A stretch of DNA of 34,649 nt from an uncultured Eubacteriales bacterium (GTDB lineage: Bacteria; Bacillota; Clostridia; Oscillospirales; CAG-272), in NCBI GenBank assembly GCA_900547725.1, contig URHR01000014.1:1-34649 (forward strand), in the 5' to 3' direction. Shown in pieces: positions 22,626 to 31,386 of this stretch. Position 1 is the stretch's first letter, and the number at the start of each line of letters is the position of its first letter. A model generated the notes under the pieces. The model ran no database searches. It was not told the DNA's origin and worked only from the letters and a program-made list of their open reading frames with translations. Both the position numbers and the translations under genes were made by a program.

Positions 22626-23482
22626 AAGCAGGTGGCAAAGTGGTTGTAGGAAGCAAAACCGACGGCTTGCGCGATGTTTCCGATGGTCTGGTATCGGTCA
22701 AGGGTCAGGGAACGCGCAACGGAAATGCGGTAGGAATGCAGATAGTCAATAAAGGATTGGTTGAAAATGGCTTTGAAACTCCTGCAAAAGTAGGACTTGC
22801 TATAATGAAATCGTTCCGCCACATCGACCGTTGAGATTGGCTCTGCGTAATGCCGGCTGACATACTGCACAATTTCTTTCGTGAAAGTTGCCTGTTTGGA
22901 CATTTTCTCGCCATTGCCGGACGAAACGAATCCGTCCTGCTCCAACGTTGCCAACAGGTCCAGAAGACTTGCGAGAATCCGCATGAACCCCGCAGGTGCA
23001 GACCGTTCCGCATAGACCGCATGAATGTTCCGTATCTTTTCGTTCAACTCGGCGGCGTGAGGGTCATCGTGCAGAATCAGGGACTGAAATTTTCGGACGT
23101 TTTCCTCAATGGATTCCAGATAGGCATCAAAATCCGGAACCGCTCCGTTTTTCAAGAGAGACAGGTCAAAATTGATGACGTGGAATTCGTTGACGGTGTC
23201 GGGGGCTGTGACATAGGTTGCGTGAACGTCAAATGGATTCAGGAAAACGAGGTCACCCGCATACAGCGCATGCGGGGTGCCGTTGACCGAGACCCAGACC
23301 TCCCCCTGCACGATTCGCAGAATTTCCATCGCCAGATGATTATGCGGAATGCTGAACCAAAGAATCCCGTGCTTTTTCAGTTCGGTCGGCTGAGTGGCAT
23401 GGCGGGGACTGTAGTTGTAGGTGGTAGAGGATACCGGAATCTGTTCGTAGCGCAGATAGGGCGCTTCCTGTCTGTATAGCAT
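22568..23482 (-). CDS. AraC family transcriptional regulator
   Basis: The 304-residue product has an N-terminal cupin-like sensor (HNHLAMEILRIVQGEVWVSV, YAGDLVFLNPFDVHATY) and a C-terminal double HTH (residues ~200-300: VDVAERFHYSKSYFCRSFKA and IGNIAQAVGFASYNHFATCF, then YSGESPKHF). The ATG at 23482 follows AGAGGAG; 52 further upstream codons are noncoding-like. It is divergent from the surface-protein operon starting at 23830 and probably controls it in response to a glycan-derived sugar; the ligand is unknown. Confidence 0.93.
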   Translation of the reverse strand: MLYRQEAPYLRYEQIPVSSTTYNYSPRHATQPTELKKHGILWFSIPHNHLAMEILRIVQGEVWVSVNGTPHALYAGDLVFLNPFDVHATYVTAPDTVNEFHVINFDLSLLKNGAVPDFDAYLESIEENVRKFQSLILHDDPHAAELNEKIRNIHAVYAERSAPAGFMRILASLLDLLATLEQDGFVSSGNGEKMSKQATFTKEIVQYVSRHYAEPISTVDVAERFHYSKSYFCRSFKAIFNQSFIDYLHSYRISVARSLTLDRYQTIGNIAQAVGFASYNHFATCFQKYSGESPKHFFGSDSQL

Positions 23483-23513
23483 AGGCTTCTCCTCTGTTAT
23501 GGAACTTGCTCTC

Positions 23514-23542
23514 ATGATAGCACATTTTTCTCCGTTTGTCAA
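23514..23542 (-). promoter_or_regulatory. Promoter of the AraC gene
   Basis: Minus-strand -35 TTGACA (23537-23542), 17-base spacer, -10 TATCAT (23514-23519) preceded by TGC. This is the same architecture as the promoter at 15776-15804. Confidence 0.75.
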
Positions 23543-23575
23543 GACCGCGAATCTTAGAATTCGCGGTCTTTTTTG
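23541..23575 (+). terminator. Strong plus-strand terminator upstream of the AraC promoter
   Basis: AAGACCGCGAAT (23541-23552) and ATTCGCGGTCTT (23559-23570) form a perfect 12-bp stem with a 6-base loop, followed by TTTTTG. It points away from the AraC gene, and its left arm overlaps the -35 of the AraC promoter by two bases. No plus-strand gene lies immediately before it. Confidence 0.85.
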
Positions 23576-23736
23576 TTTGCCTTGTTTTTTTGTATGGGAT
23601 GCACAAAATCGAACGGTTAAAATTGTATACTGTGGCATGGCGCTTCTTTTTCACATTTGTTATAAAATCAATATGATATTCGGCAAAATTTCGCGCAAAA
23701 TGTCAATATTCATATAGAATTGGACAATATCGCGAC

Positions 23737-23765
23737 TTTACAGAATGCACAAAATATGCTATGAT
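23737..23765 (+). promoter_or_regulatory. Promoter of the surface/glycan operon
   Basis: -35 TTTACA (23737-23742), 17-base spacer, -10 TATGAT (23760-23765) preceded by TGC. The downstream ATTGATACA also occurs just downstream of the regulator promoter -10 at 15776 (on the minus strand). Confidence 0.65.
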
Positions 23766-23829
23766 ATTGATACAGGTGACCCGAGTCGAAAGGCAGGGCG
23801 CAAATAAAATGAAGCGGAGGCTATCGAAA

Positions 23830-25089
23830 ATGAAACGAACCCGGAAAGCACTTTCCATCGCACTGATTCTCTGTATGTTGCTCGGAACGGCTCTGGCAAC
23901 GGTGTTGACCGTATTTGCGGCAGCGCCTGCCGGAAAGACGACTCTGACGACTGACCCCGAAACCGGATATCCCAAGTGGTCGAACGATGAAACCGTTGGT
24001 TGGCGGAACGGAAACTGGTATGGAAGCGACTCTCCGTTTGCGTATGAATATTACGTGGCGCCGACGGCAACGGCGTTGACACCTCCGGAGGATGCAACGA
24101 ATGTGATGGGCTTCTATCCGATGAAATGGCATGAACCAACGGGTAGATTCCGTGCAACTTTGACAGGCACTGCGGGTGCATACGGTTCAACCGATGCAAA
24201 TATCGGTGTGCTGGCGTGCTACCATCACATTGCATCGGCGGTGTCCTTTGCCGCGACGTATACGGGAAAAATTCGCTTTACCTATCAATGTGCAATCTTC
24301 GCAAATGCGGACGGAACGAATCAGTCGGCTGACGGAACGCTCTACATTTCAAAATCGGCTCTGAATCCATCGGATCCCTCCACCTATATGGAAGCGATTA
24401 CGATGGAAAAGGCTGCGTCGCACAATGAAGCCGGTTACGGGGTCAAAAAGACGGTTGAAGTGGATGTGAAAGCGGGCGAAAAGGTATATTTCACTACGAA
24501 AAATAATGCCGGTTCGCTCCTGATGACGGTGCTGTATATCAACTCCGCGGAATACATCGAAATGCCTGTGGTTACCGACTCCGCACAGGTCATCGGACAC
24601 AGCCTGTCGGCGATGGATACGCCGGTTGTCAATTTTTATGTGAAGCTGTCCGAAACGGCAGTCGGCTCCGATGCAAACATCAAAGTAGGCTCGGATGAAG
24701 CCGTTACTGTCAGCGGAATTTCCGCAGCGGGTGTGGTCGGTCCGAACGGGGAGACCCTGACCGAGGCGGACTGTGTGCGCATTTATTCCGTTCCGGTATC
24801 TGCCAAGCGCATGACCGAAACGGTGACAATCTCCATCCTCGGATCTGATGGGCAGGAACTGCTGACAGTCGGCAACACCTACAGCGTCGCGGAATACTGC
24901 TACGCGCAGGTAAAAACATGGAAAGAGGCGGGAGAGACGGTAACGCAGGAGCAACTGGACGTGGCAAAAATCTGCACCGGAATTCTGGTGTACGGCAGAA
25001 CGGCACAGCAGTATTTCGGCTACAACACCGCAAATCTGCCGCAGCTTGACGCCGACCTGCTTGCATTGGTCATGGCGGACTGTCAATAA
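23830..25089 (+). CDS. Secreted protein of unknown function with C-terminal 'YFGYNT' module
   Basis: The 419-residue product has a signal peptide (MKRTRKALSIALILCMLLGT, cleavage near VFAAAP). The middle has Thr/Ala/Asn-rich segments (residues ~40-240) that resemble a beta-sandwich but that I cannot name. The C-terminal ~140 residues (VVNFYVKLSETAVGSDANIK, VSAKRMTETVTISILGSDGQ, VAKICTGILVYGRTAQQYFG, YNTANLPQ) match a module repeatedly found at the end of secreted proteins of gut Ruminococcaceae-like bacteria. Start at 23830 uses GGAGG nine bases upstream; ATG at 23809 in frame is an alternative without a clear site. First gene of an operon; surface role inferred. Confidence 0.75.
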   Translation: MKRTRKALSIALILCMLLGTALATVLTVFAAAPAGKTTLTTDPETGYPKWSNDETVGWRNGNWYGSDSPFAYEYYVAPTATALTPPEDATNVMGFYPMKWHEPTGRFRATLTGTAGAYGSTDANIGVLACYHHIASAVSFAATYTGKIRFTYQCAIFANADGTNQSADGTLYISKSALNPSDPSTYMEAITMEKAASHNEAGYGVKKTVEVDVKAGEKVYFTTKNNAGSLLMTVLYINSAEYIEMPVVTDSAQVIGHSLSAMDTPVVNFYVKLSETAVGSDANIKVGSDEAVTVSGISAAGVVGPNGETLTEADCVRIYSVPVSAKRMTETVTISILGSDGQELLTVGNTYSVAEYCYAQVKTWKEAGETVTQEQLDVAKICTGILVYGRTAQQYFGYNTANLPQLDADLLALVMADCQ

Positions 25090-25110
25090 TCGTGGAAGGG
25101 GAATTCAGCC

Positions 25111-25233
25111 ATGAAACTGCTGTATACAAAGCCCGATGCACGCATCGAACTGCTGTCCTGCGCGGATATCCTGACAGGGAGTGAGGAGAACGCACGGGAG
25201 GGCGTCAGCCTGCCGATTATTTGGGAGCCGTGA
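25111..25233 (+). CDS. 40-residue peptide of unknown function
   Basis: A short frame with an AAGGGGAAT ribosome site encodes MKLLYTKPDARIELLSCADI followed by an acidic stretch (TGSEENAREG) and a terminal IIWEP. It lies between the secreted protein (21-base gap) and the lipoprotein (2-base gap), so it is embedded in the operon. The layout (Tyr/Pro/Asp-containing start, a [D/A]-D-[I/V]-[I/L]-T-[G/S]-S core) resembles small proteins that recur beside secreted proteins in gut Clostridia, whose function I do not know. Confidence 0.6.
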   Translation: MKLLYTKPDARIELLSCADILTGSEENAREGVSLPIIWEP

Positions 25234-25235
25234 GC

Positions 25236-25580
25236 ATGAGACGCACAGGTCCGATGATTGGAATGCTCCTGCTGCTTGCAGTTTGCCTGTTCATGGCAGG
25301 CTGTGGGCGCGGGAGCGGACTGCCGAACGAAACGGCGGCATCCTCCAAGGTCACGGAGGGGACGGGGAGCGAGACTGCGGCGGGGACCGAAGCCGCCGCG
25401 CCCACTCCGCCCGTCAAGCGCCCGGGGGTCGATAATAACCCCGTCGATCCGCCCAAAACACCGGATTCCGAAACGGAAGCACCGCCTGCCCCGTCGGAAC
25501 CCGAAACCGAGCCGCCCGAGAAGGGAAGCAGAGAGGGGAACGAACTGCCGCCGCTTTGGGTTCCCACCGAGGAAGCCTGA
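25236..25580 (+). CDS. Proline/glutamate-rich small lipoprotein
   Basis: The 114-residue product has a lipoprotein signal (MIGMLLLLAVCLFMAGC) and a low-complexity, acidic, Thr/Ala/Pro/Glu-rich remainder (for example PPAPSEPETEPPEKGS), like a surface stalk or spacer. No folded domain is evident. The ATG at 25236 was chosen (another ATG is six residues further in). It may be a linker or anchor protein for the surface assembly encoded by this operon. Confidence 0.6.
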   Translation: MRRTGPMIGMLLLLAVCLFMAGCGRGSGLPNETAASSKVTEGTGSETAAGTEAAAPTPPVKRPGVDNNPVDPPKTPDSETEAPPAPSEPETEPPEKGSREGNELPPLWVPTEEA

Positions 25581-25608
25581 CGGCGGCAAGATACCAAAGG
25601 AGAAAAAC

Positions 25609-27093
25609 ATGAAAAAAGCCTATGGAAAGCGGCTTGCCCTGCTGATGGGTCTGCTGCTTGCAGCTTCGGGTCTGTTTGCCTGCGGAAAGGGTCAGACACC
25701 CGCCGCGGGGACAACCGAAGCCTCGGAGGAGGTCACAACGGGCGGGGACACGCAACCGATTTCCTATCGGGAGCTGTTGCCCGTTGCGGATTACGAGGAA
25801 GCCGATGTCAACATTCTGGTGATGTCGGGCAGAAGCTGGCAATACATTGCGGAGGACACCGCCGCGGATGCCTGCGCAAGGGAGCTGATCTCCCGCAACC
25901 ATCAGGTGGAGGAGCACTACCATGTCTATCTGAACTACACGCCCACCAACAAGGGCTGGAGCGGATTCCACGAGCAGTGCAGAAACGACCTTTACGCAGA
26001 GCAGGCGGCGTTTGACATTACCTCCCCCGATTACTACTACCAATGCGAGACGGCGGGCTATTTTGCCGACCTCGCAACCCTTGACGAAATCAGGCTGGAC
26101 AATCCCTACTGGGTGGACGGCTGGAACCGCAGCTCGACCGTGAACGGAAAGATTTTCACCGCGCTGAGCTACCTGACTTTGGACGCAATCTCCTCGGCGC
26201 AGGTGCTGTTTATGAACAACTACTTTGCCGAGGATTTGCTCATCGATGTGGCGGCGCTCAAGCAGTCGGTCTATAACGGCAGCTGGACGCTGGACGATAT
26301 GCTGACCTATATGCGGCTGGCATCGCTGGACAACGGCGACGGGGAATGGACCTTTGAGGACCGCTACGGGCTGTCCTACAACCTCTGGGGCGGGCGCGCG
26401 ATGCTCTGGTCGGCGGGTCTGGCGCTTTCGGAAATCTCCGAGGACGGGACCATCAGACAGACCTACACGGCAAGCCGAAATGTGGATATCTTCCAGAAGC
26501 TGTACCAATTTTTCAACAGCAACCCGTATTCCTATTACGGCGGCGGTGCGGGGTCGGTGGAGTCTCCCGTGGGTGCCGAGGCGCTGTTTTTTGCCAACCG
26601 TTCGCTGTTTGACACCAATAAGCTCGGAAACGCGACCCTGATTTCAAAGAATCTTGACAGCTTCTCTCTGCTCCCGATGCCGAAATACGACAAGACCCAA
26701 ACCGATTATGTCGTTTCCTCAGGCGGCTGTACGGTTTTCGGAATCATGAAGACCGCAAAGAACCTCCATATGTCGGCAACGATTCTCGAGGCGCTGTCGA
26801 TTCTCTCCTACGAGGATGTCAGACCCGTTTACTACGAGGATTCGCTCAAGCTTCATTATTCTGGCGACCCCGACACCGCAAGGATGCTGGATTTCATCAT
26901 GGCGCGGTTCCAAATCGACTTTGCGTTTATCAACTCTACCAACTTCGGTGACCCTGCGGCAAGACCGTTTGATTTGATTTTGGATTACAACCGAAACTAC
27001 GTCTCGGAGATGAAGAAACTGGTAGATTCCTTTGAGGGCAATCTGAAAGCGTTTCGGGACGCGTATTCCGATGCGGAGCCGTCGGAGGACTGA
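25609..27093 (+). CDS. Extracellular solute-binding-like lipoprotein
   Basis: The 494-residue product has a lipoprotein signal (lipobox LFAC at about residue 25) and a serine/threonine linker. Its body resembles carbohydrate ABC transporter substrate-binding proteins: FDITSPDYYY, LNYTPTNKGWSGFHEQC, RLDNPYWVDGWNRSSTVNGK, YNGSWTLDDMLTYMRLASLD, SAGLALSEISEDGTI and YVVSSGGCTVFGIMK. No ABC permease or ATPase is in the window, so it may serve a distant transporter or bind glycans at the surface. An AAAGGAG site precedes the ATG at 25609. Confidence 0.82.
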   Translation: MKKAYGKRLALLMGLLLAASGLFACGKGQTPAAGTTEASEEVTTGGDTQPISYRELLPVADYEEADVNILVMSGRSWQYIAEDTAADACARELISRNHQVEEHYHVYLNYTPTNKGWSGFHEQCRNDLYAEQAAFDITSPDYYYQCETAGYFADLATLDEIRLDNPYWVDGWNRSSTVNGKIFTALSYLTLDAISSAQVLFMNNYFAEDLLIDVAALKQSVYNGSWTLDDMLTYMRLASLDNGDGEWTFEDRYGLSYNLWGGRAMLWSAGLALSEISEDGTIRQTYTASRNVDIFQKLYQFFNSNPYSYYGGGAGSVESPVGAEALFFANRSLFDTNKLGNATLISKNLDSFSLLPMPKYDKTQTDYVVSSGGCTVFGIMKTAKNLHMSATILEALSILSYEDVRPVYYEDSLKLHYSGDPDTARMLDFIMARFQIDFAFINSTNFGDPAARPFDLILDYNRNYVSEMKKLVDSFEGNLKAFRDAYSDAEPSED

Positions 27094-27110
27094 CAGCAGG
27101 GAATCGACAA

Positions 27111-30100
27111 ATGAAAACAAGAAGAAACCGAAAGGGTTGGCTGTGGATGAGCATTCTGATAGCAGGACTATGTATGGCGGCGGTATCCTGCCGCGCGGGA
27201 AGTGAGGTCGGCGCGGTAACGGGCACGGCAAAAACGGGGACGGTCGGAGCGGATACAACGAAGATTCCGGAAATTCCGACCGCGCCGGATACGGATGTAA
27301 CGGGTGAGACTCCGGACGTTCCGGTAGGAGACAAGACCGTTCCGGTCACCTCGGCGGAGCTGATGGCGCTGATTGAAAACGGCACGATTGAGGAGAACGG
27401 CGACTATGCCGTAACGGACGGCGCGGGACTGACCTTCAGTCGCTCGCACAACGGCAAGGAGTACGACCTGCGCGGTGCGCTGATTCGCATCGGCGTGCGG
27501 GATGGCGCGGCGGGAATCGATATTCGGAGCAAGACGCTGACGCTGAAGAACGCGCGGATTGCGGTCTACGGCGATGTCGGGGTCTCGGTCGGCTCGGAGA
27601 ACGCCAACGCAACGCTGACGGGGCTGCACATCGGCGGCAGCTGCAAAACGGGCTTCCTGCTGGGCGGAAACGGCTCCACACTGGACGGCTGCACCGTCAA
27701 GCCCGCCTCGGGCGGAACGGTGGATACCGCCGTGCGGGTAAGCGGCAGTGACTGCATGGTGACGAATTGCTCGTTTGAAGGAGTCGGAGTCGGCATTCTG
27801 GACGAAAGCAAGACGGGCGCGGCTGTTGACAATAACCTGCTGACCGACTGCGAGACCGGAATCCGGATTCGGACCGCGAACGCAATCGTCCTGCGGAACA
27901 CGCTCAAGGGCGGGAAATCCGGCATTGCGGCGGAGGATGACGGCGGCGAGATATCTGCCTGCATGGGTAAGGTTTATAACCTGCTGGTGGCAAAGAATCG
28001 GGTGGAGAATGCGGAGAATGCAATCCTGCTCTCGGGTGTCTCCAACTGCACGGTGTTTCTGAATCGCACCGACGACCTGACCGTGCGCGACTGCGTAAAT
28101 GCATATGTCGTGCGGAATACGGTCGGCGGGAAGTTGACACTGGAGCGGAACAACTATCTCCTTGCCGATTCCAATGACCGCGCGGCGCTGACCGATACGG
28201 AAAACGAAAACGTCAACGGCGGCGATCTGACCGATTTGTCGGCGCGGGCGGCGGTCGGCGTAAACGAGGCGCTCCTGCCGCACATCAACCGCGAGCAGTT
28301 TGCGGGCATGACGGGGCGCGCGGCGTTTCGGTCGCGGTACGGGACTCTGAGCCTGTCCGCATACCTGACGGCGGCGGTCTCGGCAGGGGAGACGGATATT
28401 ATCGCGCCGCCGGGCGCATTTCTGGACAACGCCGTGGCCTTTAACGGATTGTCGGATGTGCGGTTCTACGGTTGGGGGACCTACTATGATACCGTGAAGT
28501 CCACCGCAACGGCGTTTTCGTTTACCGCCTGCACGGAGATTGGGTTTTCCGGTTTCTTCATCGGAAACAGCGTGAATCCGAATTTTCAGGGAACGGTTAC
28601 CAAGGTAACGGGACCGGCAGGGAAGGAGACTGTCTCATTCGTCCCCGACCCGGGCTATCTTGCCAACTATTCGTCAAAGGCGGATTACCCCGCAACCAAC
28701 GGCGGAGGCGGCGGAATCTATCGCGGGGATTCCCTCTCGCCGTATAGTGAAATCTGGTACGAAGCATCTTCAAAAACATACGACCCGACCGCGCAGGTCA
28801 ACAGCCTGACGCTGATCTGGGACGGCATCAAATACGGCAGAATTCCGGGCGGCACGGGACTGTCAAGCCCTTATGCCGCAGGAGAAATCAAGGTCGGTGA
28901 CCGTGTTGCATTCCGCAACTACAAAGGCGCAAGCGGCATTTCCATGCGCGGTTGCAGCGGATTCCGGATTGAAGATGTAACGGTGTTCAACTGCTCGGGC
29001 TTTGCGCTGTCGGAATACGACGCCGAGGTTGCCGCCCGCCTGCACCGTTACAGCGTGACGAGCGGTCCCGCTCCGGTGATTGACCGGATTGTCAATACAA
29101 AGGAACTTGCAACGGTCAACGACGCAAACCGCTATGTGACGTGGACCGACGGTTACGGCAGACTCCGCTCGGCGTTCAGCCTGAACACGACCTGCGATGC
29201 CACGCACAGTACCAATGCACGGGTCGGAATGCAGGCAGTCTCCTGCCTGTTGGAAAACATGATGGACGACGGCGGAAATATCAATGCCCACTACGGAACG
29301 GCGGTCAGCTTCGATGCGGCAACGCGGACTCTGACCTACAAATGCTGTTCCACGGGCGGCTATTATCTGCTCCCCGCACCTTTCCGCGTGGGAGATACCG
29401 TCCTGCTCTATACCAACAAGGGCGTGAACGTCGGTTCCGCAACCGTGACCGAGGCGACCGGGCAGACCGTCAGCGCAGCGGCGAAAAAGGATTGCCGGTA
29501 CACGGTAAAACTTTCGGAAACGGTCACGTTGCCAGCCGATACCGACTCGGTAATCGTGCAGAATGCGTCCGCAAGCGGCAACGGATTCCTATGGGACAAC
29601 GTGTTGGTGCGGAATAACAATTCCTACGGCGTGCGCATTCAGGCAATCGGGGGAGAGATTCGCAACTGTTCCTTTATCCGGCTTGCCAAGGGCGGGGTGA
29701 ACATGATTCCGCAGTACGGCGCATGGCCTGAGTGCGGATATGCCGCCGACGTGAAAGTAACCGCAAATGTGTTTGAAGAACTCGGGTTGATGGCGGCGCA
29801 GTGGTATGATTGGGATTCGGTTGAAAAAGGTTCGTCTTTTCTGCCGCTCTGCATCTGGGCAACGGGCGGAGATACTTCCGATGCGGACAACTGTATGTTC
29901 CGCAATATCAGCATTACGGGAAATCGGTTTGCTTCCCGCTATACCTATTACGATATGCGAATCAACGGCGTGCGAAATCTGACCGTCAGCGGAAATACCT
30001 TTACGGGCAGATTCGGCAAGGAGAACGGGGACAGTCAGGCACATATTCTGCTGTGCGGCGGAAACGGGGTTCGGATTGACGGAAACCGATTCCAATCCGG

Positions 30101-30167
30101 CGCCAATCCGGTACTGTACCGTCGCGATGACATCGCGGAAAATGTTACGGGAAGTGACAGCAACTGA
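27111..30167 (+). CDS. Large right-handed beta-helix lipoprotein
   Basis: The 1018-residue product has a lipoprotein signal (AAVSC near residue 27), a Thr-rich linker and then repeated short strands ending in N-x-[VIL] turns (for example NARIAVYGDVGVSVGSENAN, VTNCSFEGVGVGILDESK, ETGIRIRTANAIVLRNTL, ENAENAILLSGVSNCTVFLN), which are coils of a parallel beta-helix like pectate lyases. A second part (about 430-1010) includes RFYGWGTYYDTV, a central glycine-rich GGGIYRGDSL and further beta-helix coils such as NNSYGVRIQAIGGEIRNCSF and GNRFASRYTYYDMRINGVRN. It may be a polysaccharide lyase, hydrolase or glycan-binding protein; no catalytic residues were assigned. Confidence 0.82.
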   Translation: MKTRRNRKGWLWMSILIAGLCMAAVSCRAGSEVGAVTGTAKTGTVGADTTKIPEIPTAPDTDVTGETPDVPVGDKTVPVTSAELMALIENGTIEENGDYAVTDGAGLTFSRSHNGKEYDLRGALIRIGVRDGAAGIDIRSKTLTLKNARIAVYGDVGVSVGSENANATLTGLHIGGSCKTGFLLGGNGSTLDGCTVKPASGGTVDTAVRVSGSDCMVTNCSFEGVGVGILDESKTGAAVDNNLLTDCETGIRIRTANAIVLRNTLKGGKSGIAAEDDGGEISACMGKVYNLLVAKNRVENAENAILLSGVSNCTVFLNRTDDLTVRDCVNAYVVRNTVGGKLTLERNNYLLADSNDRAALTDTENENVNGGDLTDLSARAAVGVNEALLPHINREQFAGMTGRAAFRSRYGTLSLSAYLTAAVSAGETDIIAPPGAFLDNAVAFNGLSDVRFYGWGTYYDTVKSTATAFSFTACTEIGFSGFFIGNSVNPNFQGTVTKVTGPAGKETVSFVPDPGYLANYSSKADYPATNGGGGGIYRGDSLSPYSEIWYEASSKTYDPTAQVNSLTLIWDGIKYGRIPGGTGLSSPYAAGEIKVGDRVAFRNYKGASGISMRGCSGFRIEDVTVFNCSGFALSEYDAEVAARLHRYSVTSGPAPVIDRIVNTKELATVNDANRYVTWTDGYGRLRSAFSLNTTCDATHSTNARVGMQAVSCLLENMMDDGGNINAHYGTAVSFDAATRTLTYKCCSTGGYYLLPAPFRVGDTVLLYTNKGVNVGSATVTEATGQTVSAAAKKDCRYTVKLSETVTLPADTDSVIVQNASASGNGFLWDNVLVRNNNSYGVRIQAIGGEIRNCSFIRLAKGGVNMIPQYGAWPECGYAADVKVTANVFEELGLMAAQWYDWDSVEKGSSFLPLCIWATGGDTSDADNCMFRNISITGNRFASRYTYYDMRINGVRNLTVSGNTFTGRFGKENGDSQAHILLCGGNGVRIDGNRFQSGANPVLYRRDDIAENVTGSDSN

Positions 30168-30173
30168 CAAAAA

Positions 30174-30216
30174 GGGGCAGTCTCGTGCAAATCGGCGGGG
30201 GACTGCCCCGATGTTT
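30174..30216 (+). terminator. Hairpin between the beta-helix gene and GH-A copy 2
   Basis: GGGGCAGTC (30174-30182) pairs with GACTGCCCC (30201-30209), then GATGTTTTG. The weak T-tract suggests partial termination, dividing the operon into an upstream surface part and a downstream enzyme part. Confidence 0.6.
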
Positions 30217-30244
30217 TGATGAGAAACGAGAAAAGGAGAATCGG

Positions 30245-31324
30245 ATGATTTGGTCAACGGAACGTGCATGGGAATGGTATCGCGCGCAGGGATGGATTCG
30301 CGGGTACTGCGGGTATCCGTCCAACTGCGTGAATCGGATTGCGCTCTGGCAGGAGTACGGACACAAGGCTGTGTTTGCCCAATTGGAGCGCGAATTTGCA
30401 CTGGCGAAGGAAACAGGACTGAACGCCGTTCGCACGGTGATTCAGTTTGAGGTCTGGCAGAAACAGCATGACAGCTTCATGCGCCATTTGGAGGAGTACT
30501 TCACGCTTGCCGAACGCTACGGGCTGAAGGTCATGCTTGTGCTTGGAAACGACTGCACCGTGGCAAAATCGCGGTGGAAGCCCGCCGTTTTCGGCGAACA
30601 GCCCGTGGACTGGGGTTACCACAGTGGCATCAAAGGTGGTCAGCACGCGGGGGATTACCACGAGGCGGGCTATCAGCTGTTGGATGACCCAACCGTCGAG
30701 CCACTGTACTACGACATGGTTGCGGAGTTGGCGGAAACATACGGGCAGGACGAGCGGCTACAGATCTGGAATGTCTGGAATGAGGTCGGCAGCAGCAACC
30801 GAGGGACCATGAGCGTCCCCGCGATGGAAAAATTCTTTGCCATCCTGCGCGAGAAGCAGGTCATGCAGCCGCTGACCGCAGAGGTCTGGGACTATGACCG
30901 CGACATGAAACCGAGAAGCGCGGAGGGAAAGCGCGCGCTGGAACTTTCGGACATCATTTCCTTTCACAACTACGGACCGTACAGCGGCATGGTGCGCCTG
31001 ATTGCAAATCTGAAGCAGTACGGCAGACCGCTGATTTGCAGTGAATGGCTGAACCGGTTGGAGTACGGCAACGACATCGAGCACCTGCTCCCGCTGTTCT
31101 GGCTGGAGCATATCGGTTCCTACCATTGGGGGCTGATGCAGGGCTACTCGCAGACCTTTGAACCGTGGGGCGGGTACTTCCTCCGTCAGGAAAAGGGGGA
31201 GGACTTGGATTTGACCAAGTGGCAGCATGACCTTTACCGCTTCAACGGACTGCCATACATTCCGCGCGAAATCAAGGTGTTCCGTGAGTTTGCGGCGCTG
31301 GTAAATCGGCAACCTCCAGTATAG
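30245..31324 (+). CDS. Clan GH-A glycoside hydrolase, copy 2
   Basis: The 359-residue cytosolic enzyme is almost identical to the product of 15933-17024. Catalytic residues are E180 in WNVWNEVG and E267 in LICSEWLNR. It differs only in the first few residues (MIWSTERAW versus MKNGKWTSERAW), a Glu-to-Lys change after YGH, and the last six to ten residues. Bases 30416-31249 are identical to copy 1. AAAAGGAG precedes the ATG. It lies just before an alpha-mannosidase, so the same enzyme is placed under two different regulators. Confidence 0.9.
   Translation: MIWSTERAWEWYRAQGWIRGYCGYPSNCVNRIALWQEYGHKAVFAQLEREFALAKETGLNAVRTVIQFEVWQKQHDSFMRHLEEYFTLAERYGLKVMLVLGNDCTVAKSRWKPAVFGEQPVDWGYHSGIKGGQHAGDYHEAGYQLLDDPTVEPLYYDMVAELAETYGQDERLQIWNVWNEVGSSNRGTMSVPAMEKFFAILREKQVMQPLTAEVWDYDRDMKPRSAEGKRALELSDIISFHNYGPYSGMVRLIANLKQYGRPLICSEWLNRLEYGNDIEHLLPLFWLEHIGSYHWGLMQGYSQTFEPWGGYFLRQEKGEDLDLTKWQHDLYRFNGLPYIPREIKVFREFAALVNRQPPV
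30416..31249 (+). repeat. 834-bp perfect repeat, copy 2
   Basis: Identical base for base to 16113-16946; see that entry. The flanks of the identical block differ at scattered positions in both genes. Confidence 0.92.
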
Positions 31325-31386
31325 CAAAACGGGATACGGATGGGTGGCGGAAAGTACGAAAATGAATGGAGAATCGGAGAAAAGAA

